NCBI GenBank assembly: GCA_963995505.1
Contig: OZ023184.1
Span: forward strand, 15,994,228-16,058,227
DNA from: Hypericum androsaemum
Lineage: Eukaryota; Streptophyta; Magnoliopsida; Malpighiales; Hypericaceae
Length of the DNA: 64,000 nt
Direction: 5' to 3'
Under the pieces are notes generated by a model. It was not told the origin of the DNA and did no database searches. It was given only the letters and a program-made list of their open reading frames with translations. The position numbers and the translations under genes were made by a program. This document shows positions 20,640 through 32,671 of the stretch, in pieces; the first letter of the stretch is position 1, and each line of letters begins with the position of its first letter.

Positions 20640-22040
20640 AACATCATTCCTAATCCATTTTACTGGGTTTTCAAAGCTCTTTCCCCGCCCCTTTAGAGCT
20701 TCTGTTACTTGATCTTCCTCCTAGAACTTTTATCATCAATGCATCACCAAACTTCACGAATCCCTTTCGCAACAAAACGCTGGGGGTGCGTTCTTTTGTG
20801 TGGTTAATGTTAATAATTAACATTATGTTATAGGGTGCTTATTATATAGTGATGTGATAGCTCTTAAATTTCACAGTTTGTTTCTTATTGTTTTATGGGC
20901 AAAGTACCTTCGGATCGTTGGTGTACGTTCAAGTTAGTAATGCGGTCTCCACTCTTTCAAAAATTATTTTTACTGTCTGTTACTGACGTCGTAAAATATT
21001 TCTTATACCTTTAAAAAAAAAATCATTAATCCTCTCTCTCTTCCTTCTCCCTCAAGGTTGATGCTCCCTTCTCCTAAACCCTACAAGATCTTCTAAGTGC
21101 ATAATCAGTTCCATCTTATTTCTAGGTTCTACATCCTCCATAGAAAAGTAGTGACCACTATTGATCAACCAATTTCTCACATCCTCACCATTTTAATATT
21201 AGGGAACTTTATTTTAGGGTACTTGCTAAACAACCACACTCACATTCAGGGTACCAAACACTTGGTTAGTTTCTATGTAAGCTACCGTGGGGGATCTATT
21301 CTGTGATGTCTCACCATCACCAGTGTTCGTGCCCCCTTCAACAACCCTAGACACCTCCTCGTTCACCCAAGTAACCAAGCCAAGTTTCCTAAAAAAAAAA
21401 GTAACCAAGCCAAGTCCTTTCACATTTCCCAGACAAAGTCGCCAGGTGAACGCTTCTATGATGGCCCCCTGATCTTTGACCAACAAATGTGGAAGCAGTT
21501 TAATTGACCAGTCAATACCAACCATGCAGGTCCTCAATAGTTGCCCGAAGAATTCTCCACTACCATATACAAAGGTGAGTTTAGTGCGAAGGGTCCGGAA
21601 AAGCAAAACAAGTAGAAAGAAATTTTAAACAGGGGAGCTTATATGCCGAAAAGGAAATATCAAAATACGAACAATCCATCCATCCATCCATGCCAAATTC
21701 GTCAATTGTCCAGACAAGTGCAGAAACAGAAATTCCTAACAAACAACCAATACAATAATCTTTTTTAAACTTCGAAGGATTCCACCACCACCCGCTGAAA
21801 ATATATCTGCTTATACCCCTAGAAACAAAAAAGTTGTTAGGTCCATGTTATAACAAAGTAATATATGGTGTGGACTATATTTGGATTCAAGTAATAATCA
21901 GATGGACCAAACACTACTTTTTGAGGACTAAACAATCAATTTCTCCAAGCGACTAATGTACAAGAAATGAAAATAGACAGAATATGAGAAGCATACATTT
22001 TGCAATATTAGGGAAACACGTCAGGGAGTAAAATTTACCA
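20640..22040. other. Intergenic DNA, no gene recognised
   Basis: The longest frame, 21226-21606 minus (126 codons), has no recognisable domain. A GGGCAAAGTACCTT start followed by ACTGACGTCGT near 20897-20990 looks like another Mutator-type terminal repeat, but its partner end was not found. A short ATCC microsatellite lies near 21675. Confidence 0.4.
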
Positions 22041-22045
22041 GATAG

Positions 22046-23188
22046 TCAGGGAAGAGGGCATTGAACACCAAACCACTGGTATACATGTTCGATGGTGAGC
22101 TTACTGGATGAAGCAGAAGCATTATAACCATCCACGTCCATCTCCTCCTCCTGGACAGCCAGATTAAAAGAGAGAACGAAGAAACCACCGCGGAAACTGT
22201 CACGGTAGTCATTAGGTTGTGGGAAAGCAATCGCACAGTACTTACTACCAGCAACATGGAAGAGGTTCCATATTCGCATGGTTTTCTTTCGCCATTCATA
22301 ATCTAAGTCGTCATAGGAAATGTAGACCTCTTGATCATACTCCAGACGCAACTCAGGGCCACGCAGCTCAGAGGGTTCAAGAGAGACAAGAAGATACAAA
22401 GCATGGAGCTTCCCATTAAGAGTCGGGAGGATCAGCGGCTCACCATCATTCAGATGGGATCGATAAAACGGATAGTGATCATCAGGGAATTGGCTAGCCC
22501 TAGGGACACAAGACTCGGGCAATTTGATGTCCAAGGTCGACCATTCCCCATCACATTCATCCGTGAGGCAAAAACAAAGAAAATGTTGTTTAAAAGAGAG
22601 CTCACAAGGTTCTTGTTGTGCTGTAGAGACGTGAAGAATCACTTTGTAGTTGTCGATGCAGGAAAGCCCGCGAATCACACAATCAGATTCACAATCAGCA
22701 TTAGTGGGAAACAGAGGGGGTGGATCGTCAAGAGATAACCAACCGGGATCAACATGCACCTGGAAGCTGTAGCCGGATGATTTATATCGCAGCAAAGAGT
22801 CAAGCACGTATAGGTAACAACTCAAAGTAAACAGCTTCGGATTCCTCATGAAGCCATTCAGGATGGATCCCTTCTCCCAATCAGTCTTGCGTGTGTCGCG
22901 AAACCACATAGATTTACCGGCTACCACGTAGACACAGGAACCCAGAACGGCGCATGCGGCTTCCGAGGCCTTACAGATGCCAGGTCCGCAGGGGAAATCC
23001 ATGAGATGATATACGGGGAAACGCTCATCCTTGGTGTTGATCGCGTAGATGCTGATGGCTTCACAGTCAGTGCCCTTATAAGAGTAGGTTGAGGAAGCGA
23101 AATAGACGGCGTCCTTAATCCAATCCCTCCACCCTTTCGGCATTGGAAGCGGCCGCTGCTGCCTTGTCGTCGTCGTCGGCGACTCCAT
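22046..23188 (-). CDS. Kelch-like beta-propeller-type protein B (paralogue of A)
   Basis: A single exon of 380 residues starts at ATG 23188 and is uninterrupted. It aligns block by block with protein A at 8763-9863: DAVYFASS, AACAVLGSCVYVV, LFTLSCYLYVL, FQVHVDPGWLSLDDP, LSCIDNYKVILHVSTA, FKQHFLCFCL and GEWSTLD. The C-terminus is more acidic and ends QWFGVQCPLP, comparable with the HWSGTELPLP end of A. No targeting signal or F-box is seen. The 5' flank around 23215-23290 is shared in inverted orientation with the leader of KEN gene 1. The function is unknown. A propeller scaffold is an inference from the repeated GS-VYV pattern. Confidence 0.82.
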   Translation of the reverse strand: MESPTTTTRQQRPLPMPKGWRDWIKDAVYFASSTYSYKGTDCEAISIYAINTKDERFPVYHLMDFPCGPGICKASEAACAVLGSCVYVVAGKSMWFRDTRKTDWEKGSILNGFMRNPKLFTLSCYLYVLDSLLRYKSSGYSFQVHVDPGWLSLDDPPPLFPTNADCESDCVIRGLSCIDNYKVILHVSTAQQEPCELSFKQHFLCFCLTDECDGEWSTLDIKLPESCVPRASQFPDDHYPFYRSHLNDGEPLILPTLNGKLHALYLLVSLEPSELRGPELRLEYDQEVYISYDDLDYEWRKKTMRIWNLFHVAGSKYCAIAFPQPNDYRDSFRGGFFVLSFNLAVQEEEMDVDGYNASASSSKLTIEHVYQWFGVQCPLP

Positions 23189-23299
23189 TTCTGGCTGTTT
23201 GGGATGGATCCAAAATAAGAATTACGATTTATGACTGCTGCGCCTAGGGCTGGGGTTTTCTTGACCGAGGCACCTCCCTCACCACCACATCAATCTGTG

Positions 23300-24003
23300 A
23301 ATGCTTGCTGGGCCTAGATACACTACTTGCCTACGGCCCAGATCCAATCAATCTTTTAGCATGTTTCTTAAAAGTAGTCAGTCGACTTGCATTACTCTAT
23401 AGTTTGTTTTCCTTCCACTTTAAGGTTCAAAACACATTAAAATGTTATAACACATTAAATTGGTAACATATATTTTTCATGGTTTTGACATTTTTTATTT
23501 TCCCGGCCAGGTGATAATACAACACATCATCCAAAATTTGTCCATGCGGCATCCGATCAGTAGTACAAAAGAGTAAATTAAAATAATGTTAATTCTTATT
23601 TTTTTAAAAAATATCTCCTTCTCTCGTCGTCTTATGGTTTATCTTTTCCTTCTTTTTTTTAAAAAAACCTCATCCATAGTCCATACTGATCGTATGATGT
23701 GTGGCACGCCAACAGTAAATGGTATATAATTAGGAAATGCTTGCTTGAACCAAAACACTTTTGAATCAACTAAAAAAGCTGGGTAGATATGGCCAGTAAG
23801 AATGCTCAATGCTTAACTATTACAACAAGATCTGATTCTTTGGGTGCCGGTCACCAATTAATTGCACGGGATCAAACCCAACCATCTTTTTGCTGGGGCA
23901 AACCAAAAGATGCAACCATCCCCTGGCCATTACTACCACCGTTTTTCTTATACGAGGTAGACACCGGATCTGCTGTTACCCTCCAAGTATATGTGGGGAA
24001 CTA
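23300..24003. other. Intergenic DNA between kelch-like B and the HOS1 pseudogene
   Basis: AT-rich, with a short plus-strand frame (23789-24004) that resembles nothing known. The first part presumably contains the promoter of kelch-like gene B. Confidence 0.4.
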
Positions 24004-27000
24004 ACTAGCATTTCATAACAGAACAATGAAACCATTTTGCTGCCTCTCGATGCCGGCATATGTTGACTAACGGGGCTACTGAACTTCTTTTCTGAAGTTC
24101 CCCATATTTCCCCAAGGGGCTGGCATTATCAACTAGGTGAGAACCAAAGGCTCGGGTATGTTCGGGTTTCTCACCTTCCTGCACGTCTCTAAATAACCTT
24201 TGGTGGAGACGAGATACAGCATCAACAACTCCAACGTTCTTCAACCCAGGAGAATTATCAGTCTGGGGAGCTAGGAATAAGACTAGAATGTGGCTCTTGT
24301 AGATCTGCGAGAACAGGTTTTGCTAGCATTGCTACCACTTTTCCAGAATCGTCATCGATCTCAGCAGCATCGCTCCAGATTTCATCTGTTGCTGTTGCAC
24401 ACTGGTGGTCAACTCAAAGAAGCTGTAAACATCAATAATCCAGAGAGATTTCAATCAGCTTACCTATTCCAAACAATAGCATGCATCCTATATGCAAACA
24501 AGAGAACATGCCACAATTTTGAGAAAATATCAAGCAGGGCCAGACCCTAGCTCGACTCACAAGTGTTCTACCAGGATGCATTCATGTAAAGGAATCAACA
24601 GAAGGTACTCGTGTTCCAACAGTCAAATGTTTACGAAAAACTCAAGTCAAACCTCAAGTACAAAATAAGAAACTTTCTAATTCAAGGCTTTGCAGCGGGC
24701 ATATAACGAAGTTCGTCCACGAAGGAAAGATGTACAATAAGAAGGTAACAGCATAAATTGCAACTTTCAACGAGTTTTGCTCTCCAATAGCTAGCTAAAT
24801 TCATCCTTGACAATACCTCTTCGGCAAGCGCACATTTTGTAATAAATTCCTTCTCCAATATCTGTACTTTCCGATGAAGTTGGTATGCCTCAGCATATAC
24901 GCAGCACTAGGATAGAGGAACGAATAAAAAAGAAATCAAAAAGTTAGCAACTGACAGTCAATAAGACTTAACGATACGCGATACAAAATACTTTTCTCAA
25001 AACTAGTTACAGAGCACCAAGGATGTAAAATCAATAGATGATAGAATATTTTAGAGAAGGAAATAAAAAGACACGACTATCATACACTCATCTAAAAAAA
25101 CATGACTCGTAGTTCACACAATCTGCCAAGACCTATTAGATCTTAGATTATCCACAAATAGAATTTTTGAACTAGCAACAATTACCACCTTTGACCTTTC
25201 CAATTAATCAAGTTTCTTCTCACATTCAGCTCTCAACTCGCATGCAAGTAAAAGCGATAAGCAGAATCAACAGGCTGCGTAATTTATCAAAGCATTGACC
25301 CAAATTTTAATTTGACACTAAATACAATGGCAGCTAATACTTACCTGGAGATAATAAACAACAAGAAGAATTCCAGCAGTTCCTGAAGGGTCACTAATAC
25401 CAAGGCACTTACGTATATACTTTTCCTCATCCAAGTTCCGCGGTTACTCTATCATGTGATCAATCAAGTTGCTGTTGATGCACATACAACATATTTCAGA
25501 GACCAGAGATTCCGACAACTCCTCCCACGTCCCACATTTGCCCTTTGGATCAGTGAAAGCTTCCGCAACAGGCGCCACCCTTTCGTTTCATTTCCTTCAC
25601 TTTGTCGCACAGCGCTCTTTGATGCATAAAAGCTTCAGCCAGAGCCCACCCCCCACCCTCACACGGACAAAGGCCACAGCTTCAGTTAGTGAAATAATAC
25701 ATTGCACCATCTCGTCCAGACCATCAAAGCCATTTCAGGAACTTCTCTTTTCAATAACACCTGAGCAATCTTTGGATGAGTAGATGGGCCTGAGATCTCA
25801 GGAAGGAGTTCACATGCTTCCTAATGAAAGATAAGCAAGGGGGGGTCAGCATAATCAATTTTGAGACACAGCAGGTTATGACAAACCAAAAGAAGTTAAT
25901 TTCACAGGATAAGGATCATCATACTACTATAAACAACCCATTTCGGAAACGATAAGTCAATTTGGACATTGAGACTGAAATTCTGCTGAAACAGGATAAT
26001 CATAAATCTGAAAAGTAAATTCACGGTTCACCAACTTTACAAATAGCTAGTGGAAAAGGACATATGCCCAAGCAAGCAATAGAAACTTTGCCAGACTAAA
26101 ATCTCATTATACAGGACTACTAGACTAGAACTAAATACGGTTCCTAACCAAACAGTTATATATGTACACAACTACTGTCATCAGTCAACTTTAGAGCAGG
26201 ATCGGTGTGGTCATCTAGAAGATATCAAACAAGTGATTCCAGCAATGAATGTCTTGTGATGCCAATCGTAGCAGCAAACCATCTATAGTATATCTCCAGC
26301 CCGGCTTCTGGCATTGACCAATGCCGATCGAACAAGTAGTACACAAACTGATCCCAGATTAAGAAAGCAAAAGAGAAAAGGAACATCAAGCTTACAAAGG
26401 TAGCAAAAAAACTGAACGCGTAGTAGAAGGATACAATTGCTTGCTATGCCATCACCATGTCTGAACTTCCATGCAAAAAGAGTATATCAGTAGCATTTCA
26501 AAGATTTTCAAAAAGATAGCAACCAACCAACCCCTCATCCTTTGACCTCATAAATAACTCCTTATCATTGCTATACAAGCAAGATCCAATCCATCACCAA
26601 GTTCGTCCAGATGTTCTGATTCAATATTAGATAAAGCATCTTCAATAAGTAAGGAACCAGCCTGTGGACTGGACTCGGCTGGTTGGTTCACTGCATCCGG
26701 GCATGAGTGCTTAATTGAAGCCGATTTCCGTTCACGGACAACTTTGTTCCATAACATAAAAGGACAATAATGGGGCACCATTTTCTCCAGAAATTGATGC
26801 CTTATGCACCAAATCATGACTTCGATATGTTGAAAAAACAGAATTTTGCAGATATTATTCCACCAAACAATTTTAAAGCATGGAACTGCAAATTTGAAGA
26901 TAAAAGCTACTAAATATGAGAAAAAAGATAGGGAAGCATGTCAAATCAAACTCCTGCAATCGTGGTAGAAAAAGCTTCAACCAATAGTAGTGCCCAAATA

Positions 27001-28641
27001 CTAAAACTTATTAACTCAGTACTCGCATCAGATAACAGAAATAAGAAAATGGCTAAAGACTTTGCAACTGAATGATCCGAACTGTTCCCATCATCAGGAA
27101 GGGGATTAAATAAGAGCCAGAAGATGCTATAAAATCCAACAAAATATGTACTGAACATCAATTACACAAGCTCCAACAGCAAAACCTTTCAAAGAGCCTA
27201 ACATGTCATGTATTTAGTATACTCTCTTGGAGATGCTGCAAGTCGTGAAGTTTAGCAGAAAGACTGGCCTTAAAAGAGGACTCCAGGGCATCAAGAACAT
27301 GATACTGCAGTCTGCACAGAGGTATGTCGAGAGCTTCAGAAGCGCATTCATCTTAGTTTTCATTTCACCTACTTTAAGACTATCTGACAACATGATAAGA
27401 ATCACAGAAAAAACAGATGTATAGTCCAGATGAAAAAAATCAGGAAAGGAATTAGCTAATTTCAACTGTTAAAGAACACCACAATTAAGGATACATATAT
27501 CTTGAAGTTCGTCCAATATTCTTCTGAATGTTCGGTAGCACCAATCTTTAACAACCACCTCATCCAGCAAGAAAGCAATGACAGGGTCAACGCACCTCAT
27601 CATCCGTCTTATGGACTTTTCAGTAATCCTTTTGTTTACAAGAAAAAAAATCAATGTCTACTGTATGTCAGGTAAGAAAAGATAACAAGGCCAACAAGCT
27701 ATCAGTTTCACCAACAGAACTAATCCAGAAATGCAAAGGTAGAATGAGAAGTTGCTATTCGTATCAAGTTTCACGAAATAAGCTGCTCTTCAGCAAGGGC
27801 GTGGTGCGATTTTGAAATTGTTCAAATCAAATGAGTTGAGACAGGGTCAAGTTAGCAGGCAAGAGAACCTTTTAACTGTCTCAATTATGCCCATCCCATA
27901 CTTTAATCCAAATAAAGTAGCCTACTGTAAAGAAAGGAAGAGCACTAGGCCAAAAAAAAGGATACAGTGGCAAATCAAAGAAGCCAAGTTATTTTCCATG
28001 GCCACATCGAACAAAGAATAGAGGCGCTGGACATCCACAGCTAACTGATCTTCCCCATCTTCCTTTTCCTGAAACCTTTCGTCACATCTTTTCGAAATAA
28101 GACCAGCCTTGATGCAATCATAGGAAAGCCGGAGGTGCAGCCTATTTCCCGCTCTTGGGAATTGTCGTCCTGCAAATCGGACAGACGTCACACCTCTGGC
28201 TACACCACAAACACAAGTAGGCGTGTCCACACGATTCCATTCCAACACATAATGCACGCAACGCAACGTCCACAGCTCCTCAGGTCTCTGGCGGCCACAT
28301 AACTCGATCAATTCAGCAGTGCCCAAGCGCCTCCTGGAATTAGGGTTTCCAAACGCAAACTAAGTCCAACAACCGACTGAGCACAAAGCTATAGCTTAAG
28401 CAGGAAACTAAAAGGAAGTTCCAATTCTCCTAAACCTAAAACAGTTCCACACAAAAAAAAAAGAAAGAGCATCCTCCTAAAAACCTAAGCAACTTCCGTG
28501 CGTTGTCCTCGGGTCTTTTTTCTTATTAATTAAGGGATAATACGTACTTCAATAGCGCGGCTGCCGTAGTTCGGTTCGGAGAAGAGCGGAGGAGAGGCGG
28601 ATCTTCCTCCAGCAGCCGGAATCCGACTGGTTGCCCTCCAT
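24004..28641 (-). pseudogene. HOS1: HOS1-like E3 ligase / nuclear-pore protein, unprocessed pseudogene
   Basis: Translated pieces in order match plant HOS1, a RING E3 ligase and nuclear-pore-associated regulator of cold response and flowering. They are SEPNYGSRAIE (28570s), a shifted RING, LISKRCDERFQEKEDGE and VQRLYSLFDVAMENN (28080-27985), DPVIAFLLDEVVVKDW (27570s), SAKLHDLQHLQE (27240s) and MIWCIRHQFLE (26810s). Then come VGCYLFENL and ILFLHGSSD (26500s), YYLFDRHW and GITRHSLLES (26300s), LLPEISGPSTHPKIAQVLL (25800s), NLDEEKYIRKCLG (25410s) and VQILEKEFITK (24850s). Intron borders persist, so the copy is not processed. In-frame stops (26500s, 26250s, 25640s) and several frameshifts, including inside the RING and the C-terminal tail, make it non-functional. 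Arabidopsis HOS1 is over 900 residues. Confidence 0.9.
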
Positions 28642-28734
28642 TAGCTTCGCGGTTTTCTGGTTTGACTTCTCGTTGGAAAGGATAAATTTCGAGGACCGTC
28701 TGGCCTTCAGTTGTTTAGGGTTTACGGGAAAGTG

Positions 28735-29045
28735 CGAGGATGCGACGGAGCCATTGGGTTAGCGCGACGGCGAAAAAGCGGTGGGAGGGAGGGAATCGGA
28801 AATTTGGAACCGCAGAATCCCAGAAATTGAAAGGAAATTGAAAAGTGTATGGGCCCTCTGGTGAATGTATCTGGGCCGAACCTCAGGCCTAGACATAAGG
28901 AGAACCTCGCTAGTGGGCTTTTTCGTCGAGACTTGAGTGCACAAGGCATTTCTTTTTTATGGTTTCTAGTTTATGCACTTAATAGTTAATATCTAGTTCG
29001 CTCTTTCGACTTACACTATTTTATTTTCAATAACTCAAACGTTAG
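28735..29045 (-). repeat. Inverted copy of the 2355-2755 block, upstream of the HOS1 pseudogene
   Basis: On the minus strand this matches the DNA upstream of KEN gene 1, including CTCAAGTCTCGACGAAAAAG and CCGTCGCGCTAACCCAATGG. It ends about 90 bases before the putative HOS1 start. One of the two genes therefore probably acquired its promoter region from the other's neighbourhood, or both contain the same dispersed repeat. Confidence 0.78.
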
Positions 29046-29199
29046 ACTTGGTTTGTATATAATACTTACTCACTATGTTAGTACACGACATTTCTTTTTT
29101 TAAGTCGCACAATAATCATAAAAAAAATATTTTTTGTTTTATTTTTTTTTGATAAACCGGAATACTCCACTCCCTCTGAAGCGTAAGGTACTTGTATTA

Positions 29200-29510
29200 T
29201 GGACACTCCTACCCCTTGGCTTTGTCCAGATGAAACTAATGGTTCATCAATTGTCAATCTAGCTCTATCAAGTGCTGGAGGGACTATCCGAGATGCAGCA
29301 CGACACTGGCTTTGAGATTTTGCGAAGGGTACTGGACGTTGCATTTCCCTGATTGCTGAGTTTTGGGCTCTAGTTTTAAGACTTGAGCTAGCATGGGAGA
29401 GTGATTTTCGGCAGGTGCAGATAGAGGTCGCCTCCTCCCTAACTCTTCTCTGGGTCGGACATGATGTCAGACGAAACATCCACGAGCTAACTTGATTAGT
29501 CGGGCTCGTG
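29200..29510 (+). mobile_element. LINE remnant: RVT_3-type RNase H-like domain
   Basis: The plus-strand translation resembles the plant RNase H-like domain found at the end of many LINE polyproteins: a TNGSS strand, SAGGTIRDAARHWL, then FAKGTGRCISLIAEFWAL, LRLELAWESDFRQVQIE. The catalytic-type Asp of the usual DGSS has become Asn, and stops interrupt the frame. No reverse transcriptase remains upstream. Confidence 0.75.
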
Positions 29511-29584
29511 CACTTCTTGGTTTAGGCTGGAAGGTTGTGCTCGCCTGAGAAAATGACCGAAAGGTTGTACTCGCCTGAGAAGAT

Positions 29585-29757
29585 GACCAGAGGGGTATAT
29601 TCATTTTTATGACAAAAAAAAAGAGCCGATGACGTCAGTCAGGGACCCGAGGGGAAGGTTTAACCAAACACGAGGGACGGTAAAATCTTTTTTGAAAATT
29701 CATTGACTCGAGGGGAGGATGACCAAAAACCAGGGACTATGGAGTAATTTGTCCTTA
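29585..29757. mobile_element. Solitary Mutator-like terminal repeat
   Basis: The segment with GAGCCGATGACGTCAGTCAGGGACC followed by GGATGACCAAAAACCAGGGACT and ending TAATTTGTCC matches the right ends of elements B and E. No partner end was found within a few kilobases to the left, so it is a truncated element or one end of a rearranged copy. Confidence 0.7.
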
Positions 29758-30999
29758 AATATTTGTTGAGAAAATATATCACATTTCAATAGGGATGGCA
29801 ATGGTATGGTATGGTAGGACTTAGGGATGGCAATGGATAGGGTAGGGTATTGATGGGACCCTACTCATACACTAGTCTTTTTAGTTGGACTCATACTCTA
29901 CCCTCGACCCTACAAATTTTTTGTTGTTAGATTCATGCCCTACCCTCCAGAAGACTCAGGGTCTGCAGGGTCCAACCCTTTAACATTCTACATTTTGATA
30001 ATATTTAATCAAAAGTTTTTTTTAACTAAATTGCAAAATTTTATTGATAACAAAGAAAATACGAAAGGAGGTGAGAAACGAGAAAAACAAAAACAAAAGA
30101 CCTAAAAATTTCAAGACCTAAACGGGCAAATAAAAAGCTAACCCGTTGCCATAACTAATAACCAATTCAATCTAATCCACAAGTCGGGTAGAAAGAATTG
30201 TATGATACGTATCTAATGACTAGCTCCTCCTGTAATTGTGTCTCGCCTCGTAGTACGCCAGAAAGAGGTCACCATTCATCATGACAAGCAAAAACTCATC
30301 ATCATCACCTATCTGGCTTCAAGCCAGAAGCAAGCGTACTCTCAACCTTCAACCACAAAGCTGGCATACCCTCAGTTTCCACCAAGTCAGAAGTAGGAGC
30401 ATTATCATTCGAACAAGAGGCAATCAGCACAAATGACTTGAACCAGCCGTAGGGCTGCACTCTCGTACTTGAGGCAAAGTCTCGCCTCCAAGTTACCTCA
30501 ATTCCACCTACCAGTAGTTGTAGCATATGACACAAAGAGATAGAACGATCAACACCAAATCCAAAGCATACCATGCCAATCCAAAGCATCTTCAACAGAA
30601 GAACAAACCAATAATTGGCAATGGCATTCCTGAACTCAAATGATGAACGCTTGGGGCCTCCAGACATAAACCATTGAACAATTAAAGCACGATGTCCAAA
30701 AGAAACCTAAGCTACAGAATGTTCAACCCACAAAACCAAGGTAAATCGATCACATCATGACAAATTTACCGTCGTAGAACCAACCTCCGAACAAGAATAT
30801 CATTATTGCGGCGTTAGTAGTCGGAGGAGGCTTCTTGCAGAACGGAACAACCTCCAACAAAGTAGGCTACTCGTATTGCCCGAAAGCCATCGAATTGGAG
30901 ACGCTTCCCGTGAAGGATGGGATCGCGAAGAAAGAGGCAGCCTTGCATCCAACTCGTGCATCACCAGTCTCTGACATCAAAGCAAAGAAATGGCCCATG

Positions 31000-31296
31000 T
31001 GTCACGTTCTTGATTGGGAAATCAAGAATTGTATTAGGGTTCTAGCGAATTAGGGAAAATAGTTGAGAGAGAGAGGGATAGAGAAAAGATAGAGAGAGAG
31101 AAAGGAATTGAGTTTATTGTATTATATATTCCAAAGATGATGTTTACAATTGCTAATATTTCTTTTATAGCATAGGTACGCTAAGTTCTCGCTTGCCACG
31201 TCACAAATGCATGTAACTTCTATTTTCTATCGTCTGTCGTCTATCACCTTTGTATTCATTTCCTCATCATCCGTCATCCACCTTAGTAACGTGACA
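31000..31296 (-). repeat. 3' LTR of the gag-protease element
   Basis: Begins TGTCACGTTCTTGATTGGG and ends CCTTAGTAACGTGACA on the plus strand. The adjacent TTCCCCCGGCGATC at 31297 is, on the minus strand, the purine-rich tract expected just before a 3' LTR. Confidence 0.93.
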
Positions 31297-31699
31297 TTCC
31301 CCCGGCGATCAAAAATTGTTCTTGCCCTCAAGAACGAATCAAAATATCACTGTAGGCACCTCCAAAATTTACAAACTCCTCCCGTATAGCTCCACCTTTT
31401 CGCAACTCAACGATACCAGAAGCAACCTTGAAATTGGTCCCAAAATTAACAGCCTCCGAGATGTCCAATTTAAACTCCAAGAATTCATGTTTGTTGACTT
31501 CTTTACTCAGCTTTGGTCTACTACCTTCTTGTGCACAGAACCGATATGAAGCTGCACTTACCAAAATTTTGGGAAGAAATCCTATAGGGACAGTAGCATA
31601 AGGGACAACAGCATTCGAATTTCCAGAAGGAACAGCTGCATAAGAAATTGCAGGAGGTATAGCAGCGTTCCAAGCAGCAATGGCTCCTTTATTAGCTGA

Positions 31700-32300
31700 T
31701 TACATACTGAGACAGCTCAGTTCTTGAACATTTACATCACCACCACGATGTCCTTTCAAAACCACTTCATTCCCATTATTTTTTATCCGAGCTTCAGCCT
31801 TAGTGAAATCGAAAATGATTGGCTCATTCTCCTGCATCCAATCAGTACCTAAGATGATATCATAGGTACCCAACTCCAACACACGACAATCAAACTTGAA
31901 CGTCGTCCCACATAATTCCCAACTCACTCCCAGACATGTACGATTACATGACACTTTAGAACCATCCCTAACGTAATCACAGATCCTGGTATTTCCATAA
32001 CGCCCAACTTCAACTCATCAACCAACTTGCCGTTAACAAAAGTAGCCGTACTTCCTGAGTCAAGTAACATCAAGATACGTCCGCCCTTAAGCTGTCCTCA
32101 TAATTTCAAGGTGCCACACCCCAAACTTCTGTTTGTTGCGTGCATAGAAATCTCAACCAAGTCATTTTCGTCATCAACCAAAGACCTTAAATCCTCCATT
32201 CCTTCACACGTCGCATCACCCTCCAAGCAACTCAAACTTCCCAAATTCTTGACCTTACAAACATGCCCTTTGTACTACCAATTGCCACATTTCCAACAAC
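31700..32300 (-). pseudogene. Gag zinc knuckle and aspartic protease region
   Basis: On the minus strand CWKCG..YKGHVCK (about 32280-32250) is a CCHC knuckle with an internal stop. It is followed about 200 bases later by LMLLDSGSTATFVNG, the active-site motif of a retropepsin, and then YDIILGTDWM. The protease is the last recognisable domain of the element. Frames are interrupted, so the product is probably not made intact. Confidence 0.8.
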
Positions 32301-32671
32301 TCGGCTCCTTTCGTGAAGGAACCCCACTAGCAACTCCACTCGTGCCACCCGCTTTTGGTTCCTTAACCACAGCAGGGCTAGGACTTTCCCCACTAAACCT
32401 CGAAGCCTGAACCTTTTACACCGCCTTCAGAGCTGCCTCGTGCAATTGTGCCTTCTCAAAAGCATCCTCCAACGTCACAGGTGCGTGTGTGCGAACTAGA
32501 GATTTAATCGCGTCACTCAAGCCACCCACAAAGCTATAAACAAAATACCTCTCCGTCAAATAGGTTATCATACAATATCATCCCCTTCAATTCTTCGAAA
32601 TGACGCACGTATTCAAGCACACTTCCCCCCTGTTTCAAGTGATTGAACTCCTCCATGATGTTACATGTACT

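Noticed and set aside
20897..20990. A complete further Mutator-like element starting GGGCAAAGTACC
   Set aside because: No inverse partner or 9-bp target duplication could be found in the next kilobases.
27922..28326. A 134-residue minus-strand frame as a small intact gene
   Set aside because: It is one exon of the HOS1 pseudogene with the RING out of frame and runs into an intron without a sensible end.
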